A stretch of 50,464 bases of DNA from CAYYJM01 sp964471755 (lineage in GTDB: Bacteria; Planctomycetota; Planctomycetia; Gemmatales; Gemmataceae), in NCBI GenBank assembly GCA_964471755.1, contig CAYYJM010000008.1, forward strand, positions 1-50,464, in the 5' to 3' direction. Position numbers and translations under genes: made by a program. Shown here one piece after another: positions 34,174 through 42,638 of this stretch. The number at the start of each line of letters is the position of its first letter. Within the stretch, counting starts at the first letter, position 1. The notes beneath the pieces were generated by a model. The model was given only the letters and a program-made list of their open reading frames with translations. It made no database searches and was not told the origin of the DNA.

Positions 34174-36174
34174 ATGACGGTCCAGGACATCCTCGGCCCT
34201 GGCGGCCTCATCGCCCAGCGGTTCGAGCGCTACGAGGCCCGGCCTCAGCAACTCGACATGGCAGAGATGGTCACTCGTACCCTCGCGCAGAAGAAGCACC
34301 TGATCGTCGAGGCGGGAACCGGAACCGGGAAGTCCTTTGCCTACCTCGTTCCCGCCCTCCTTCACGCCCTGGAGAAACCGGACCGAAAGGTCGTCGTCTC
34401 GACGCACACGATCGCGCTACAGGAGCAACTGCTCCGCAAGGACGTACCGTTTCTGCAAACCGTCTTTCCGAAGCCGTTCCAGGCCGCCCTCGTCAAGGGA
34501 CGGGCGAACTACCTCAGCCTGCGTCGGCTGCGCGTCGCGCAGCAGCGTGCGTCGGCGCTGCTCTTTGCCGGTCCCGATCAGAATCAGCTCATCCGCATCG
34601 GCCAGTGGTCGCGCACCACGACCGAGGGCAGCCGGTCGGATCTGCCGCTGACGCCGGCCCCGAGCGTCTGGGAACTGGTCGAGAGTGATGGTGCCAACTG
34701 CCTCGGCAGCAACTGCTCCGAGTACGGCAAGTGCTTCTACTTCCGGGCTCGTCGGCAAATGAACGGCGCGCAACTGCTCATCGTCAACCACGCCCTGTTC
34801 TTCACCGATCTGAAGTTGCGTTCGATGGCCGAGGATGGCATCGGCGTCTTGCCGAAGTACGACGCCGTGATCTTCGATGAGGCCCACACTCTGGAGGACG
34901 TGGCGGCCGATCATCTCGGTCTGCACCTCGGCCAGGGAGCGCTCGACTGGCTGTGCAACAAGCTCTGGCAGCCGCAGCACCAGCGCGGCCTGTTCGCCCT
35001 CTTCGGTGACGACGAATCGCGCCGTCAGGTCGAGATTGTCCGCCAGGCCGGGGAACGCTTCTTTGCATCGCTCGGCGTCTGGATCGCGAAACAGCCACGC
35101 GACAACAACCGGCCCGGAGCGGCCCGTCAGGACAGCATCCGCGTTCGTCAGCCGGAGCCGGTGCCGGACGTTCTCGCCGAGGAGCTGAAGAAGCTTGCCA
35201 GCCGCATCGCCGAGACGAGCAAGAACCTCGAAGAAGAGGTCAAGATGGAGTTCACCGCCGCCCTGACCAGGGCCGGCACTCTGCGGAACGAACTCCATCT
35301 CTGGCTCAAGCAAGGCCTGCCCGGCCAGGTCTACTGGATCGAATCGATCACCAGCGGCCGAACGCCACGACTGGAGTTGTGCAGCGCTCCGATCGAGGTC
35401 GGCCCGGCCTTGCAGGAGATGCTCTACTCGCGCAGCCCGACGGTCATCGCCACCAGCGCGACGCTTTCCTGCGGCGGCAAGGCCGGCTTTCAGCACGTCC
35501 AGGCGCGGCTCGGTCTGGTGCCCAGCACCACGCTCCAGCTCGGCAGTCCGTTCGACTACAAGACCCAGGTCGAGCTGCACCTGCATCGGCAGATGCCCGA
35601 TCCCTCGACACGGCCGGCCGACTACGAAAAGGCCGTCGTGGCGAAGTTGCCCGACTACCTGCGTCGGACGCAGGGCCGGGCGTTCGTGCTGTTCACGAGC
35701 TACTCGGCGATGCAGAAGACCGCCGAGGCCCTTCGGCCGCAGCTGACGGGCGAGGGCTTCACGCTCCTGACCCAGGGCGATGGCCTGGCCCGAGGCGCGA
35801 TGCTCGACCGATTCCGCACGACGGCGAAGGCCGTCCTGTTCGGCGTGGACAGCTTCTGGCAGGGCGTCGACGTGCCCGGCGACGCGCTGGTGAACGTGAT
35901 CATCACGAAGCTGCCGTTCGCGGTGCCGGATCGACCCGTGCTGGCCGCACGTCAGGAGGCGATCGAGGCGGCCGGCGGTCATCCGTTCATGGACTACCAG
36001 GTGCCGCAGGCGATCATCAAGTTGAAGCAAGGCTTCGGTCGGCTGATCCGCACGGCGACCGATCGCGGCCTGGTTGTCATCTTCGATCCGCGTGTGCTGA
36101 CCAAGCAGTACGGCAAGATGTTCCTGGCGGCGCTGCCGGAGTGCCGGCGGTTCATCGATGGCGTGGCGGCGTGA
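34174..36174 (+). CDS. dinG: DinG-family ATP-dependent helicase
   Basis: A 666-residue XPD-like SF2 helicase of the DinG/YoaA group, which unwinds damaged or structured DNA 5' to 3'. Walker A is AGTGTGKS at 47-54 and the DEAH box is at 235-238. Motif VI is at the C-terminus (GFGRLIRTATDRGLVVIFD). Three of the four cysteines expected to hold the 4Fe-4S cluster are visible (C176, C181, C187). The first position, usually cysteine in the NYLC context, is serine here (NYLS, S115), so cluster binding is questionable. GGAGGA six bases before the ATG is a strong ribosome-binding site and fixes the start. It diverges from the class V aminotransferase and abuts the convergent HAD-like gene with no spacer. 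Confidence 0.9.
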   Translation: MTVQDILGPGGLIAQRFERYEARPQQLDMAEMVTRTLAQKKHLIVEAGTGTGKSFAYLVPALLHALEKPDRKVVVSTHTIALQEQLLRKDVPFLQTVFPKPFQAALVKGRANYLSLRRLRVAQQRASALLFAGPDQNQLIRIGQWSRTTTEGSRSDLPLTPAPSVWELVESDGANCLGSNCSEYGKCFYFRARRQMNGAQLLIVNHALFFTDLKLRSMAEDGIGVLPKYDAVIFDEAHTLEDVAADHLGLHLGQGALDWLCNKLWQPQHQRGLFALFGDDESRRQVEIVRQAGERFFASLGVWIAKQPRDNNRPGAARQDSIRVRQPEPVPDVLAEELKKLASRIAETSKNLEEEVKMEFTAALTRAGTLRNELHLWLKQGLPGQVYWIESITSGRTPRLELCSAPIEVGPALQEMLYSRSPTVIATSATLSCGGKAGFQHVQARLGLVPSTTLQLGSPFDYKTQVELHLHRQMPDPSTRPADYEKAVVAKLPDYLRRTQGRAFVLFTSYSAMQKTAEALRPQLTGEGFTLLTQGDGLARGAMLDRFRTTAKAVLFGVDSFWQGVDVPGDALVNVIITKLPFAVPDRPVLAARQEAIEAAGGHPFMDYQVPQAIIKLKQGFGRLIRTATDRGLVVIFDPRVLTKQYGKMFLAALPECRRFIDGVAA

Positions 36175-36621
36175 TCACCCCACGGCCGCCAGCACCTTCG
36201 CTGCCCAGTCCGGATCGGCCGGGTCCAGTTGCAGCACGCGGAAGTGATGCCGTCGGCCTTCTTCCTCGACGCCGAGAGAGTCGTCAATGTGCAGATCGAT
36301 CCCGAATGCTGGCGGATACTTCGATGGTCCGCGCCGGCCGACAATCTGTTCGTGTCGATCCTGATTGACAACACCTTCCAGACGCACGCCGAGGCAGCGA
36401 AACCAACGCCGGAGATAACCGAGCGGCCGATGTGACGTGGTGTAGATCCAGAGGAGATGGCCGTGTTGGATCAGGGTGCGCATCAGGTCGCGGGTGCCGA
36501 GGCGGAGTGGTTCCGGATACCACCAGCGCCACGGCCAGGAGAACGCCGGTTCGCGGGTCGTGACCGGGTAGCAGACCAGCGTGTCATCCACGTCGAACGA
36601 GATGCGCACGGTGGTGATCAC
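36175..36621 (-). CDS. Small HAD-like hydrolase
   Basis: A 148-residue protein that starts with the HAD motif I, FDVDDTLVCY, with two aspartates for metal and phosphoaspartate chemistry. WIYTTSHRP may supply motif II (Thr/Ser) and IDLHIDDSLGVE the acidic motif IV. Some HAD phosphatases of this size act on small phosphorylated metabolites. The start is the GTG at 36621, overlapping the TGA of the upstream cytochrome gene (GTGA), so the two are translationally coupled; a second GTG at 36609 is an alternative. The stop follows directly after that of dinG on the opposite strand. No other phosphate-metabolism gene is near. Confidence 0.75.
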   Translation of the reverse strand: MITTVRISFDVDDTLVCYPVTTREPAFSWPWRWWYPEPLRLGTRDLMRTLIQHGHLLWIYTTSHRPLGYLRRWFRCLGVRLEGVVNQDRHEQIVGRRGPSKYPPAFGIDLHIDDSLGVEEEGRRHHFRVLQLDPADPDWAAKVLAAVG

Positions 36622-39600
36622 TCCTTCGGCCGCTGGGCGAGAAGATACGCCAGCAGGTTGTAGTAGTCCGCCTCCGGAATCTGATCGAGCAGATTCGCCG
36701 GCATCGGCGACAGCGTCGCCGTGGCTCGCTCCTCGACGTCCCCCCTGGCGACGCGCACCTCCTTGCCCTGGTTGTCGGCCAGGACGAGAACCGCACCCTC
36801 CTCGCGCAGCACCAATCCTGATACGACCTGGCCATTCTTCAGGTTCAACACCGTCACCCGGAAAGCCGCATCGATGTTGCGGTTCGGATCGAGCGTATCT
36901 TCGAGAATGCGCTCGACTCCACGAACGCCGAGACCGTCGAGTTGCGGGCCGATCTTCGCTCCCTCGCCGCCGATCTGATGACAGTTCGCGCAGTGCTTCG
37001 TGAAGATGACCTTGCCCTTCTCGGCGTTGGCTTTCGCGTTGGAATACTCCTTCACGCGCAGGGCGATCAGTTCCTGCACCTTCTGATCGGCCGGAGGGAT
37101 GCCACGCGTGAGCTTTGCAACACGATCTTGCCATCTCGGGATGTTGACTTGCTGCAACTTCACCTCGACGGCCTTCTCACGCAGCAGACGCGGTGATGCC
37201 TTGCCGGCTTCCACGCTCCGGAGCAGGGTATCGGCTCCCGGCTTGCTGCTGGCCAGGGCCGCGGCGATGGTCGTCTGCAACCGCGCCGGTGCCGACGCGA
37301 AGGCCGCCACGAGCTGGGTTCGCGAAACCGGCAAGTTCACCCGGGCGAGCGCCTCGGCGACGCGCTCACGCTGCTCGATCGGCAGCCGGGTATCGCCCAC
37401 CACCTTGCCGACCAGGCCGACATACCGGTTCAGGTCGAGAGCCAGCAGTGCGCTCACTGCTGCGCTGCGGGCTCCTTCCGGCGTCTCCAGCGACGTTACC
37501 AGCCCCTGGAGTTTCGTCGCCACCTCGGTCAGGCGCTGCGAACCGATGATCTCGCCCGCCGCCTGGATGGCCCGACCATCCTTCGTCGCGAGCAGACCGG
37601 GCACGAGGTCCGCCGCCCAGGTCCGGGCCACGGCCGGCACCGGCTGACCCCGCTCCTGCGCTCCCTTCTCGACCGCCTTGAACAGGGCCGCCTGTCGCAG
37701 CCGATCCGCCGGCTGATCGGCCTTCGCCCAGGCCACCAGCTTCTCGACCATCTCGGGTGTCCCATAGCGAACGGCATGACGGATGCTCTCGAGCAGTCGT
37801 GGTCCCTCGAGCTTCAGTGTCGGCAGAACGCGGACGAGAAACGCCGCCGCCTCGGGGCTCCGCACACCGAGAGCCACGTCGGCGATGGCCGCCGCGTCCT
37901 TCGCGTCGAGTCGGCCGAGTTTGTCCCAGACGGCTCCGTCGAGCAGTTGATTCCGCAGAGCGATCCGCGTCGCATGCAGCAGGTGCGTATCGAGATCGGG
38001 CACGGTGGCACGCAGGTCGAGCAGCGGTCGGAGATGGTCCGCTCCCGGATGCCGGGCCGCCGCCTCGGTCGCCGCACGCTGGACGTGCGGGCTCCTGTCC
38101 GCGAGCAAGGCGTGAACCTGCTTGCGATTCCCGTCGGTCAGCTTCTCGCGCTCGGCGAGAAGCCGGCCGGTCTGCGTCCGAACCGCTTCCAGCTCATGAC
38201 CGACGCACTTCGCCAGGAGACCATCGGTCAGTTCGCCGCGCCGCTCCAGCACCCAGGCGGCATGAGCGGCGGACCAGGAATCGCCCGCTTTCTCCTTGCC
38301 GAGCAGCAGGTCTTGCAACCGGCCCGTCGCGTCATCGCCCTTGCGGCCGGCGAGCAGGTTCGTCGCTCGCATCCGCACCGTCAGGTTCGGATGCGCCAGG
38401 TCGGCGACGAGATCGACCGACTTCGCTCCGGAGGCATTGGGTCGGGGATCGACGGCCGATTTCGCCTCTTCGCCGGTGTAGATGATGCGCCAGATCCGGC
38501 CGCGATGTCGGTCCCGTTTCGGATGATTCAGCGGCACCTCGTAGTGGCCGATGATGCAGTTGTAGAAGTCGGCGACATACAGCGCCCCGTCCGGCCCGAG
38601 TTTGATGTCCACGGGGCGAAACCACGGGTCCTTGCTGATCAGGAAGTCCGGCCGGGCCTCGGCGACGGGCGACGTGCCGTGCCAGGCGACGCGATCGAAG
38701 TTGATCCGGTTGGTGATGACGTTGCCGATGTAGAGCCGATCGCGGTACTCGGCCGGGAACTGGTCCGCGTCGTAGTAGACGACGCCACAGATAGCCGTCG
38801 AGCCGTGATCGTGCTTGCACATCTCCGGGGCGAAGCCGAGGCCGTCGTGCGGCTTGCCGAAGCTCGGGTAGTACGCGCCGCGAATGAGCTGGTAGACCGG
38901 TCGGCTATGACAGTCGGCCGAGTAGAGGTAGCCGCGTGGATCGAAGGCGAGGCCGAACGGGTTGACCTGGCCCCAGGTGAACTGCTCGACCCGGCTGGCG
39001 TCCGGCCGGAAGCGGTAGGTGTTGCCCGAATTCATCGTCACCGCCGGCGGCGTACTCCCCTCCACCTTCGACGTGTTGCGGTAGCCGTGGCAGGCGTAGA
39101 CCCAGCCATCGACGCCGAGGGTGAACGCGCTGGTCATGCCGTGCGTGTCGTCGGAACCGAAGCCCTTGATGGCGATGGACCGCTCGTCGGCCCTGCCGTC
39201 GCCGTTCGTGTCGCGGACGGACAGGATGCTCGGAATACTGTGAACGAGCCCGGCAGGATTCTTCGTGCCCGGCAGCGGTAGGAGGCCGATGGGAATGTTG
39301 AGGCCGGTGGTGAACGTCGTCGCCTTGCGGGCCTTGCCATCGGGGCCGAAGTCTTCGAGGATGACGATCCGGTCACGCGGGTTCTCGGCCCGCGACGGGT
39401 ACGGATACTCGACGGAGCAGGTGACCCAGAGTCGGCCACGATCGTCGAAGGCGAGGTTCATCGGCTTGTCGATGTCCGGCTCGGCGGCGACGAGCTGGGC
39501 GACGAAGCCCGGCGGCAGTTGAAACTGCTTGACCTCGTCGGCCGGGCTGAGCGGTGCCGTCTCGATGACGTTGGGGTTGCCTGGCTGGCCGGTCGCGAGC

Positions 39601-39656
39601 AGGCCCAGAAGCAGCACACCGGCGAGCGGCATCGCGAAGCGAAAGACGGGACGCAT
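36618..39656 (-). CDS. PVC-type membrane-bound dehydrogenase with HEAT repeats and c-type cytochrome
   Basis: A 1012-residue exported protein of the planctomycete-verrucomicrobial cytochrome family. After a signal peptide (FAMPLAGVLLLGLLATG) comes an N-terminal propeller-like domain of about 350 residues with MNLAFDDRGRLWVTCSVEYP, characteristic of this family. A central stretch of about 400 residues reads as helical HEAT-like repeats (LADRSPHVQRAATEAAARH). The C-terminus has one heme-c motif CANCH at 889-893 in KVIFTKHCANCHQIGGEG, with the usual distal Met region (LVLREEGAVLV is beta, Met further on). These proteins are thought to oxidise sugars or other carbon compounds in the periplasm and pass electrons to the chain. 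Its last codon overlaps the GTG of the HAD-like gene. The start is set at the ATG before RPVFRFAMP. Confidence 0.9.
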   Translation of the reverse strand: MRPVFRFAMPLAGVLLLGLLATGQPGNPNVIETAPLSPADEVKQFQLPPGFVAQLVAAEPDIDKPMNLAFDDRGRLWVTCSVEYPYPSRAENPRDRIVILEDFGPDGKARKATTFTTGLNIPIGLLPLPGTKNPAGLVHSIPSILSVRDTNGDGRADERSIAIKGFGSDDTHGMTSAFTLGVDGWVYACHGYRNTSKVEGSTPPAVTMNSGNTYRFRPDASRVEQFTWGQVNPFGLAFDPRGYLYSADCHSRPVYQLIRGAYYPSFGKPHDGLGFAPEMCKHDHGSTAICGVVYYDADQFPAEYRDRLYIGNVITNRINFDRVAWHGTSPVAEARPDFLISKDPWFRPVDIKLGPDGALYVADFYNCIIGHYEVPLNHPKRDRHRGRIWRIIYTGEEAKSAVDPRPNASGAKSVDLVADLAHPNLTVRMRATNLLAGRKGDDATGRLQDLLLGKEKAGDSWSAAHAAWVLERRGELTDGLLAKCVGHELEAVRTQTGRLLAEREKLTDGNRKQVHALLADRSPHVQRAATEAAARHPGADHLRPLLDLRATVPDLDTHLLHATRIALRNQLLDGAVWDKLGRLDAKDAAAIADVALGVRSPEAAAFLVRVLPTLKLEGPRLLESIRHAVRYGTPEMVEKLVAWAKADQPADRLRQAALFKAVEKGAQERGQPVPAVARTWAADLVPGLLATKDGRAIQAAGEIIGSQRLTEVATKLQGLVTSLETPEGARSAAVSALLALDLNRYVGLVGKVVGDTRLPIEQRERVAEALARVNLPVSRTQLVAAFASAPARLQTTIAAALASSKPGADTLLRSVEAGKASPRLLREKAVEVKLQQVNIPRWQDRVAKLTRGIPPADQKVQELIALRVKEYSNAKANAEKGKVIFTKHCANCHQIGGEGAKIGPQLDGLGVRGVERILEDTLDPNRNIDAAFRVTVLNLKNGQVVSGLVLREEGAVLVLADNQGKEVRVARGDVEERATATLSPMPANLLDQIPEADYYNLLAYLLAQRPKE

Positions 39657-39971
39657 CGGCAGAACCTCGGCGGAACGCGGGAGAACGAATGTTCCGAGGA
39701 TAGCCGAGCCGGGCCGGAATGACAACCATGTACTCGGGCTCCAGAGCCCGAGCGCGAGAGGCTGTCTACCTTTCTGACTTTCTGACTTTTTTGGACTGCG
39801 GCGATTCTTCGCCGCTCTGGCTTTCTCACTTTGACGAGCGACCGAGCCAGAAAGTCAGAAAGTCAGAGCGGCGAAGAATCGCCGCAGTCCAAAAAAGTGA
39901 GACCAGCCAGAACAATGCCGGACTGTCTCTGATGCTCGGGCTGGGTCAGAAAACGAATCAACCCGAGCCGA
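39657..39971. other. Repeat-rich intergenic region
   Basis: A 315-base stretch between the cytochrome gene and the PepSY-like gene. Much of it is the inverted repeat listed separately, with flanking runs of CTGACTTT-type sequence. I see no open reading frame with coding character. Promoter elements for the minus-strand cytochrome gene must lie here or in the repeat but are not clear. Confidence 0.7.
39785..39898. repeat. 35-bp perfect inverted repeat
   Basis: Arms 39785-39819 and 39864-39898 are perfect reverse complements around a 44-base centre. Each arm holds GGACTGCGGCGATTCTTCGC and continues CGCTCTG. Tandem CTGACTTT/AAAGTCAG motifs lie outside one arm and inside the other. A diverged single copy of the arm occurs at 12095-12130. 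The structure could form a stem-loop in transcripts from either strand. Confidence 0.88.
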
Positions 39972-40266
39972 TCAGTCGTCCTGTTCGACCTTCAGAATCT
40001 TGCCCTCCGGAGAGACATCGATCTCGTACTTCTTGCCCTCGCNNNNNNNNNNCCTCGCTGCGGATCTCGACTTCATACTGGAGCTGGCCGGCCTTCATCT
40101 CCTTCTCGGCTTCCAGAATCTCGCCCTTGGGGAACTTCGCCTGGACGGCCTTCGTCACTGCCGCCGGCAGCGACGCCACGGGGATGTCCTCTCCACCCAG
40201 GACCGGGCTCTGGATCGCCAGCAGAACCGCACACGCCACCGCCACGACACCCTGCGTACCTACCAT
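39972..40266 (-). CDS. Small exported PepSY-like protein (gap in sequence)
   Basis: About 98 residues with 10 N inside (40043-40052). The N-terminus is a signal peptide (VVAVACAVLLAIQSPVLGG), followed by IPVASLPAAVTKAVQAKFPK, which looks like the start of a PepSY-like (BLIP-like) domain. After the gap the frame resumes as EGKKYEIDVSPEGKILKVEQ ending DD and stop. This two-strand pattern is typical of the family, often a periplasmic regulator or inhibitor-like domain. GGAGG lies about seven bases before the ATG and fixes the start. The reading frames on the two sides of the gap differ, so the true gap length is not ten. No partner peptidase is adjacent. Confidence 0.75.
40043..40052. other. Assembly gap (10 N)
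   Basis: Ten unknown bases inside the PepSY-like gene; the flanking frames imply a different true length. Confidence 0.99.
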
Positions 40267-40419
40267 GATCAACCTCCGTTGGGTAAAGATCGAGCGATTC
40301 ACTCACCACGAAATCATCCTACCCCGGAGACGTAAACCCACCGTGAAGCGAAGATAAAATGCCGTTCATGTTCCGCAGACGAGCTGGAGCCGACGCCCCA
40401 TGACTGCCGGTCGCTCGAC

Positions 40420-41418
40420 TCACAGATTCGCGACGAGCTGCTCGGTGATCGTCGCCGTCGTGCCGGTGCCGCCCAGGTCGCGCGTCAGGCCGACGGCCTT
40501 CTGCAACGTCGTCCGCACGGAACGCTCGATCTTCGCGGCCACCTGCGGCTGACCGATGTAATCCAGCAGCATCGCCGCCGAGCGCAGCACCGCGATCGGG
40601 TTGGCCTTGCCCTGACCGGCGATGTCCGGAGCGGAACCGTGGACCGCCTCGAAGACGGCGTACTTCGCCCCGAGATTCGCCCCCGGCACCACACCCAGAC
40701 CGCCGACCAGACCGGCACACAGATCACTCAGCACGTCGCCGAACAGATTCTCCATCACCAGCACGTCATACCGCGTCGGATCGAGGGCCAGTTCCAGGCA
40801 GAGCCGATCGACGTGCATCTCCTGGAACTCCAGGAACGGGTAGTCGTCGGCCACCTCGCGAGCCACGTCCAGGAACAGACCGTCTGACAGCGGCATGACA
40901 TCGTCCTTGTGACAGAACGTCACCCGACGTCGGCCCTTCTGACGAGCCAGTTCAAAGGCGTAGCGGACGATCCGCTCGGCGGCCGGGCGCGTGATCAGCC
41001 GCAGACTCTCGACCACGCCGGGGATCACGACGTGTTCCAGCCCGGCGTACAGACCCTCGGTGTTCTCGCGGACGACGATCAGATCGACATGGTCGTACGG
41101 CACCCGGATGCCCGGCAGCGTCTGCACCGGCCGGACGCTGGCGTACAGGTCCAGTTCCTTGCGGAGACGGACGTTGATCGATCGGAAGCCCTTGCCGACC
41201 GGGGTCGTGCAGGGGCCCTTGATGGCGACGCGATACTTGCGGATCAGATCGAGTGTCGCCTCGGGAAGCGGGTCGCCGAAGCGCTCGACGGCGTCGAGGC
41301 CGGCATGGCCCGCGATCCACTGGATGCGCGCACCAGCTGCATCGACGACGGTCTGCATCGCCCCGGTCACCTCGGGGCCGATGCCGTCGCCGGCAATCAG
41401 AACGACAGGAGTCGCCAT
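40420..41418 (-). CDS. NAD-dependent isocitrate dehydrogenase-type enzyme
   Basis: A 332-residue beta-decarboxylating dehydrogenase. N-terminal IAGDGIGPEV and the substrate loop SINVRLRKELDLYASVRP carry the Ser and Asn typical of isocitrate rather than isopropylmalate dehydrogenases. VRENTEGLYAG, MENLFGDVLSDL (metal Asp) and AVHGSAPDIAGQGKANP (cofactor site) complete the family pattern. The length fits the short NAD-linked type. It oxidises isocitrate to 2-oxoglutarate and CO2 in the citric acid cycle, although homoisocitrate or tartrate-like activity cannot be excluded. It lies three bases downstream of the 2-hydroxyacid dehydrogenase gene on the same strand, so the two are almost certainly co-transcribed. 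Confidence 0.86.
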   Translation of the reverse strand: MATPVVLIAGDGIGPEVTGAMQTVVDAAGARIQWIAGHAGLDAVERFGDPLPEATLDLIRKYRVAIKGPCTTPVGKGFRSINVRLRKELDLYASVRPVQTLPGIRVPYDHVDLIVVRENTEGLYAGLEHVVIPGVVESLRLITRPAAERIVRYAFELARQKGRRRVTFCHKDDVMPLSDGLFLDVAREVADDYPFLEFQEMHVDRLCLELALDPTRYDVLVMENLFGDVLSDLCAGLVGGLGVVPGANLGAKYAVFEAVHGSAPDIAGQGKANPIAVLRSAAMLLDYIGQPQVAAKIERSVRTTLQKAVGLTRDLGGTGTTATITEQLVANL

Positions 41419-41421
41419 GAG

Positions 41422-42417
41422 TTACGCCTTCTTGCCGGACCAGGAAAAGACGTCCTTCACCTCCGGGTTGACGATCTTCTCGGCCGGCCAGTCACCCTTC
41501 CAGAGGCTGACGATCGCCTCGGCGGCGGAGCGGGCCATGTCATCCCGGCTGCGCGTATCGACGCCGGCGGCGTGCGGCGTCAGGACCACGTTGGGCAGAT
41601 CGAACAGCACGTTCTTGAGGCACGGCTCCGTCTCGAAGACGTCGAGGCCGGCCCCGGCCAGTTTGCCCGTCGTCAGAGCCGCGATCAGGTCGGCCTCGCA
41701 GACATGGCCCCCCCGCGAGGTATTGAGCAGGAACGCCGTCGGCTTCATCAGAGCGAGCGTCTGCTTGTTGACCAGGTAGCGGGCCTCAACCGTCATCGGC
41801 AGATGCAGGCTGAGGAAGTCGGCCTGGCGGAAGAGATCCTCCTTCGAGACGATCGTGACGCCATGACGCGCGGCCCATTCGCGATCGGGATACGGATCGT
41901 AGGCGATGACGTTCATCTCGAAGGCCAGGGCGCGCGTGGCGACGGCCTTGCCGATCCGGCCGATGCCGGCCAGGCCGAGCGTCTGACCGCGCAGGGGCAG
42001 ATTCGTGCCGCGCGGCCACCGGCCCTCCTTGGTGCCGAGGTGCTGCGGGACGAGGTGCTTGACCAGGGCGAGCATCAGGGTGAAGGTGTGTTCGGCGACC
42101 GAACCCTGATTCGTGTTCGGCGTGATGGTGACGACCTTGCCCAGGCGCGTGGCGGCGGGCACGTCCACGGCGTCGTAGCCAACACCGACGCGGGCAATGA
42201 CCTTCAGATCGGGATAGGCTTCGAGGATGGCCGGCGTGTACGGCTCCGACGAGGCCAGCGACGCCTCGACACCGGGAAGGATGTCGTGCAGTTCCTTCTC
42301 GGTGAGCATGGCCGCCCGCGCCGGGTAGACGAGGGTGAAGCCGGCCTTTTGCAGGACGCGGGCGAAATCGCCATTGAGGCGGGCCAGGACGCTCGGTGCG
42401 ATCAGAACCTTCGGCAT
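41422..42417 (-). CDS. D-2-hydroxyacid dehydrogenase (3-phosphoglycerate dehydrogenase-like)
   Basis: A 331-residue NAD-dependent D-2-hydroxyacid dehydrogenase. VIARVGVGYDAVDV contains the catalytic Arg region, GQTLGLAGIGRIGKAV the NAD-binding glycine motif, and LTPHAAGVDTRSRDDM the catalytic histidine. NTSRGGHVCEADLIAAL is typical of phosphoglycerate dehydrogenases. It lacks the C-terminal ACT domain of E. coli SerA, so it is of the short type without serine feedback control. It could feed serine synthesis, or reduce another hydroxy-acid. The ATG before PKVLIAPSVL is preferred to one 42 bases upstream, since the extra leader is basic and unstructured. It is the first gene of the pair with the isocitrate dehydrogenase. 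Confidence 0.85.
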   Translation of the reverse strand: MPKVLIAPSVLARLNGDFARVLQKAGFTLVYPARAAMLTEKELHDILPGVEASLASSEPYTPAILEAYPDLKVIARVGVGYDAVDVPAATRLGKVVTITPNTNQGSVAEHTFTLMLALVKHLVPQHLGTKEGRWPRGTNLPLRGQTLGLAGIGRIGKAVATRALAFEMNVIAYDPYPDREWAARHGVTIVSKEDLFRQADFLSLHLPMTVEARYLVNKQTLALMKPTAFLLNTSRGGHVCEADLIAALTTGKLAGAGLDVFETEPCLKNVLFDLPNVVLTPHAAGVDTRSRDDMARSAAEAIVSLWKGDWPAEKIVNPEVKDVFSWSGKKA

Positions 42418-42440
42418 GGTCGTTCTCGTAAAGCGGCAGG

Positions 42441-42629
42441 AACGGAAGCGCTGTGGCACATTATCCGGGAGGGGAGGTCCGCCCCGGCATAAATGCCGGG
42501 GCTCCGTGGCGAAGCCTGGTAAACCAGGCTCTTCGGAGAGCCCGGTTCACCGGGCTTACCTTCCCAGGCCCGGCATTTATGCCGGGCCGAACCCTCCCGG
42601 AAGGCTTGTCACACCCAACGGAAGCGCTG
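42441..42629. repeat. Tandem four-palindrome element with flanking repeats
   Basis: Four consecutive near-perfect hairpins with two-base loops: 42481-42502, 42513-42530, 42539-42556 and 42567-42588. The first and last arms contain CCCGGCATAAATGCCGGG and its complement CCCGGCATTTATGCCGGG, so the outer palindromes can also pair with each other. A nine-base inverted repeat (CCGGGAGGG at 42465-42473, CCCTCCCGG at 42592-42600) bounds the set. AACGGAAGCGCTG occurs at 42441-42453 and again at 42617-42629. No coding frame is inside. It sits between the hydroxyacid dehydrogenase start and the pxpC stop. Confidence 0.88.
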
Positions 42630-42638
42630 GGAGAGATT

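Noticed and set aside
42481..42588. A CRISPR array
   Set aside because: The four units are different palindromes placed next to one another, with no constant repeat separated by unique spacers and no cas gene.
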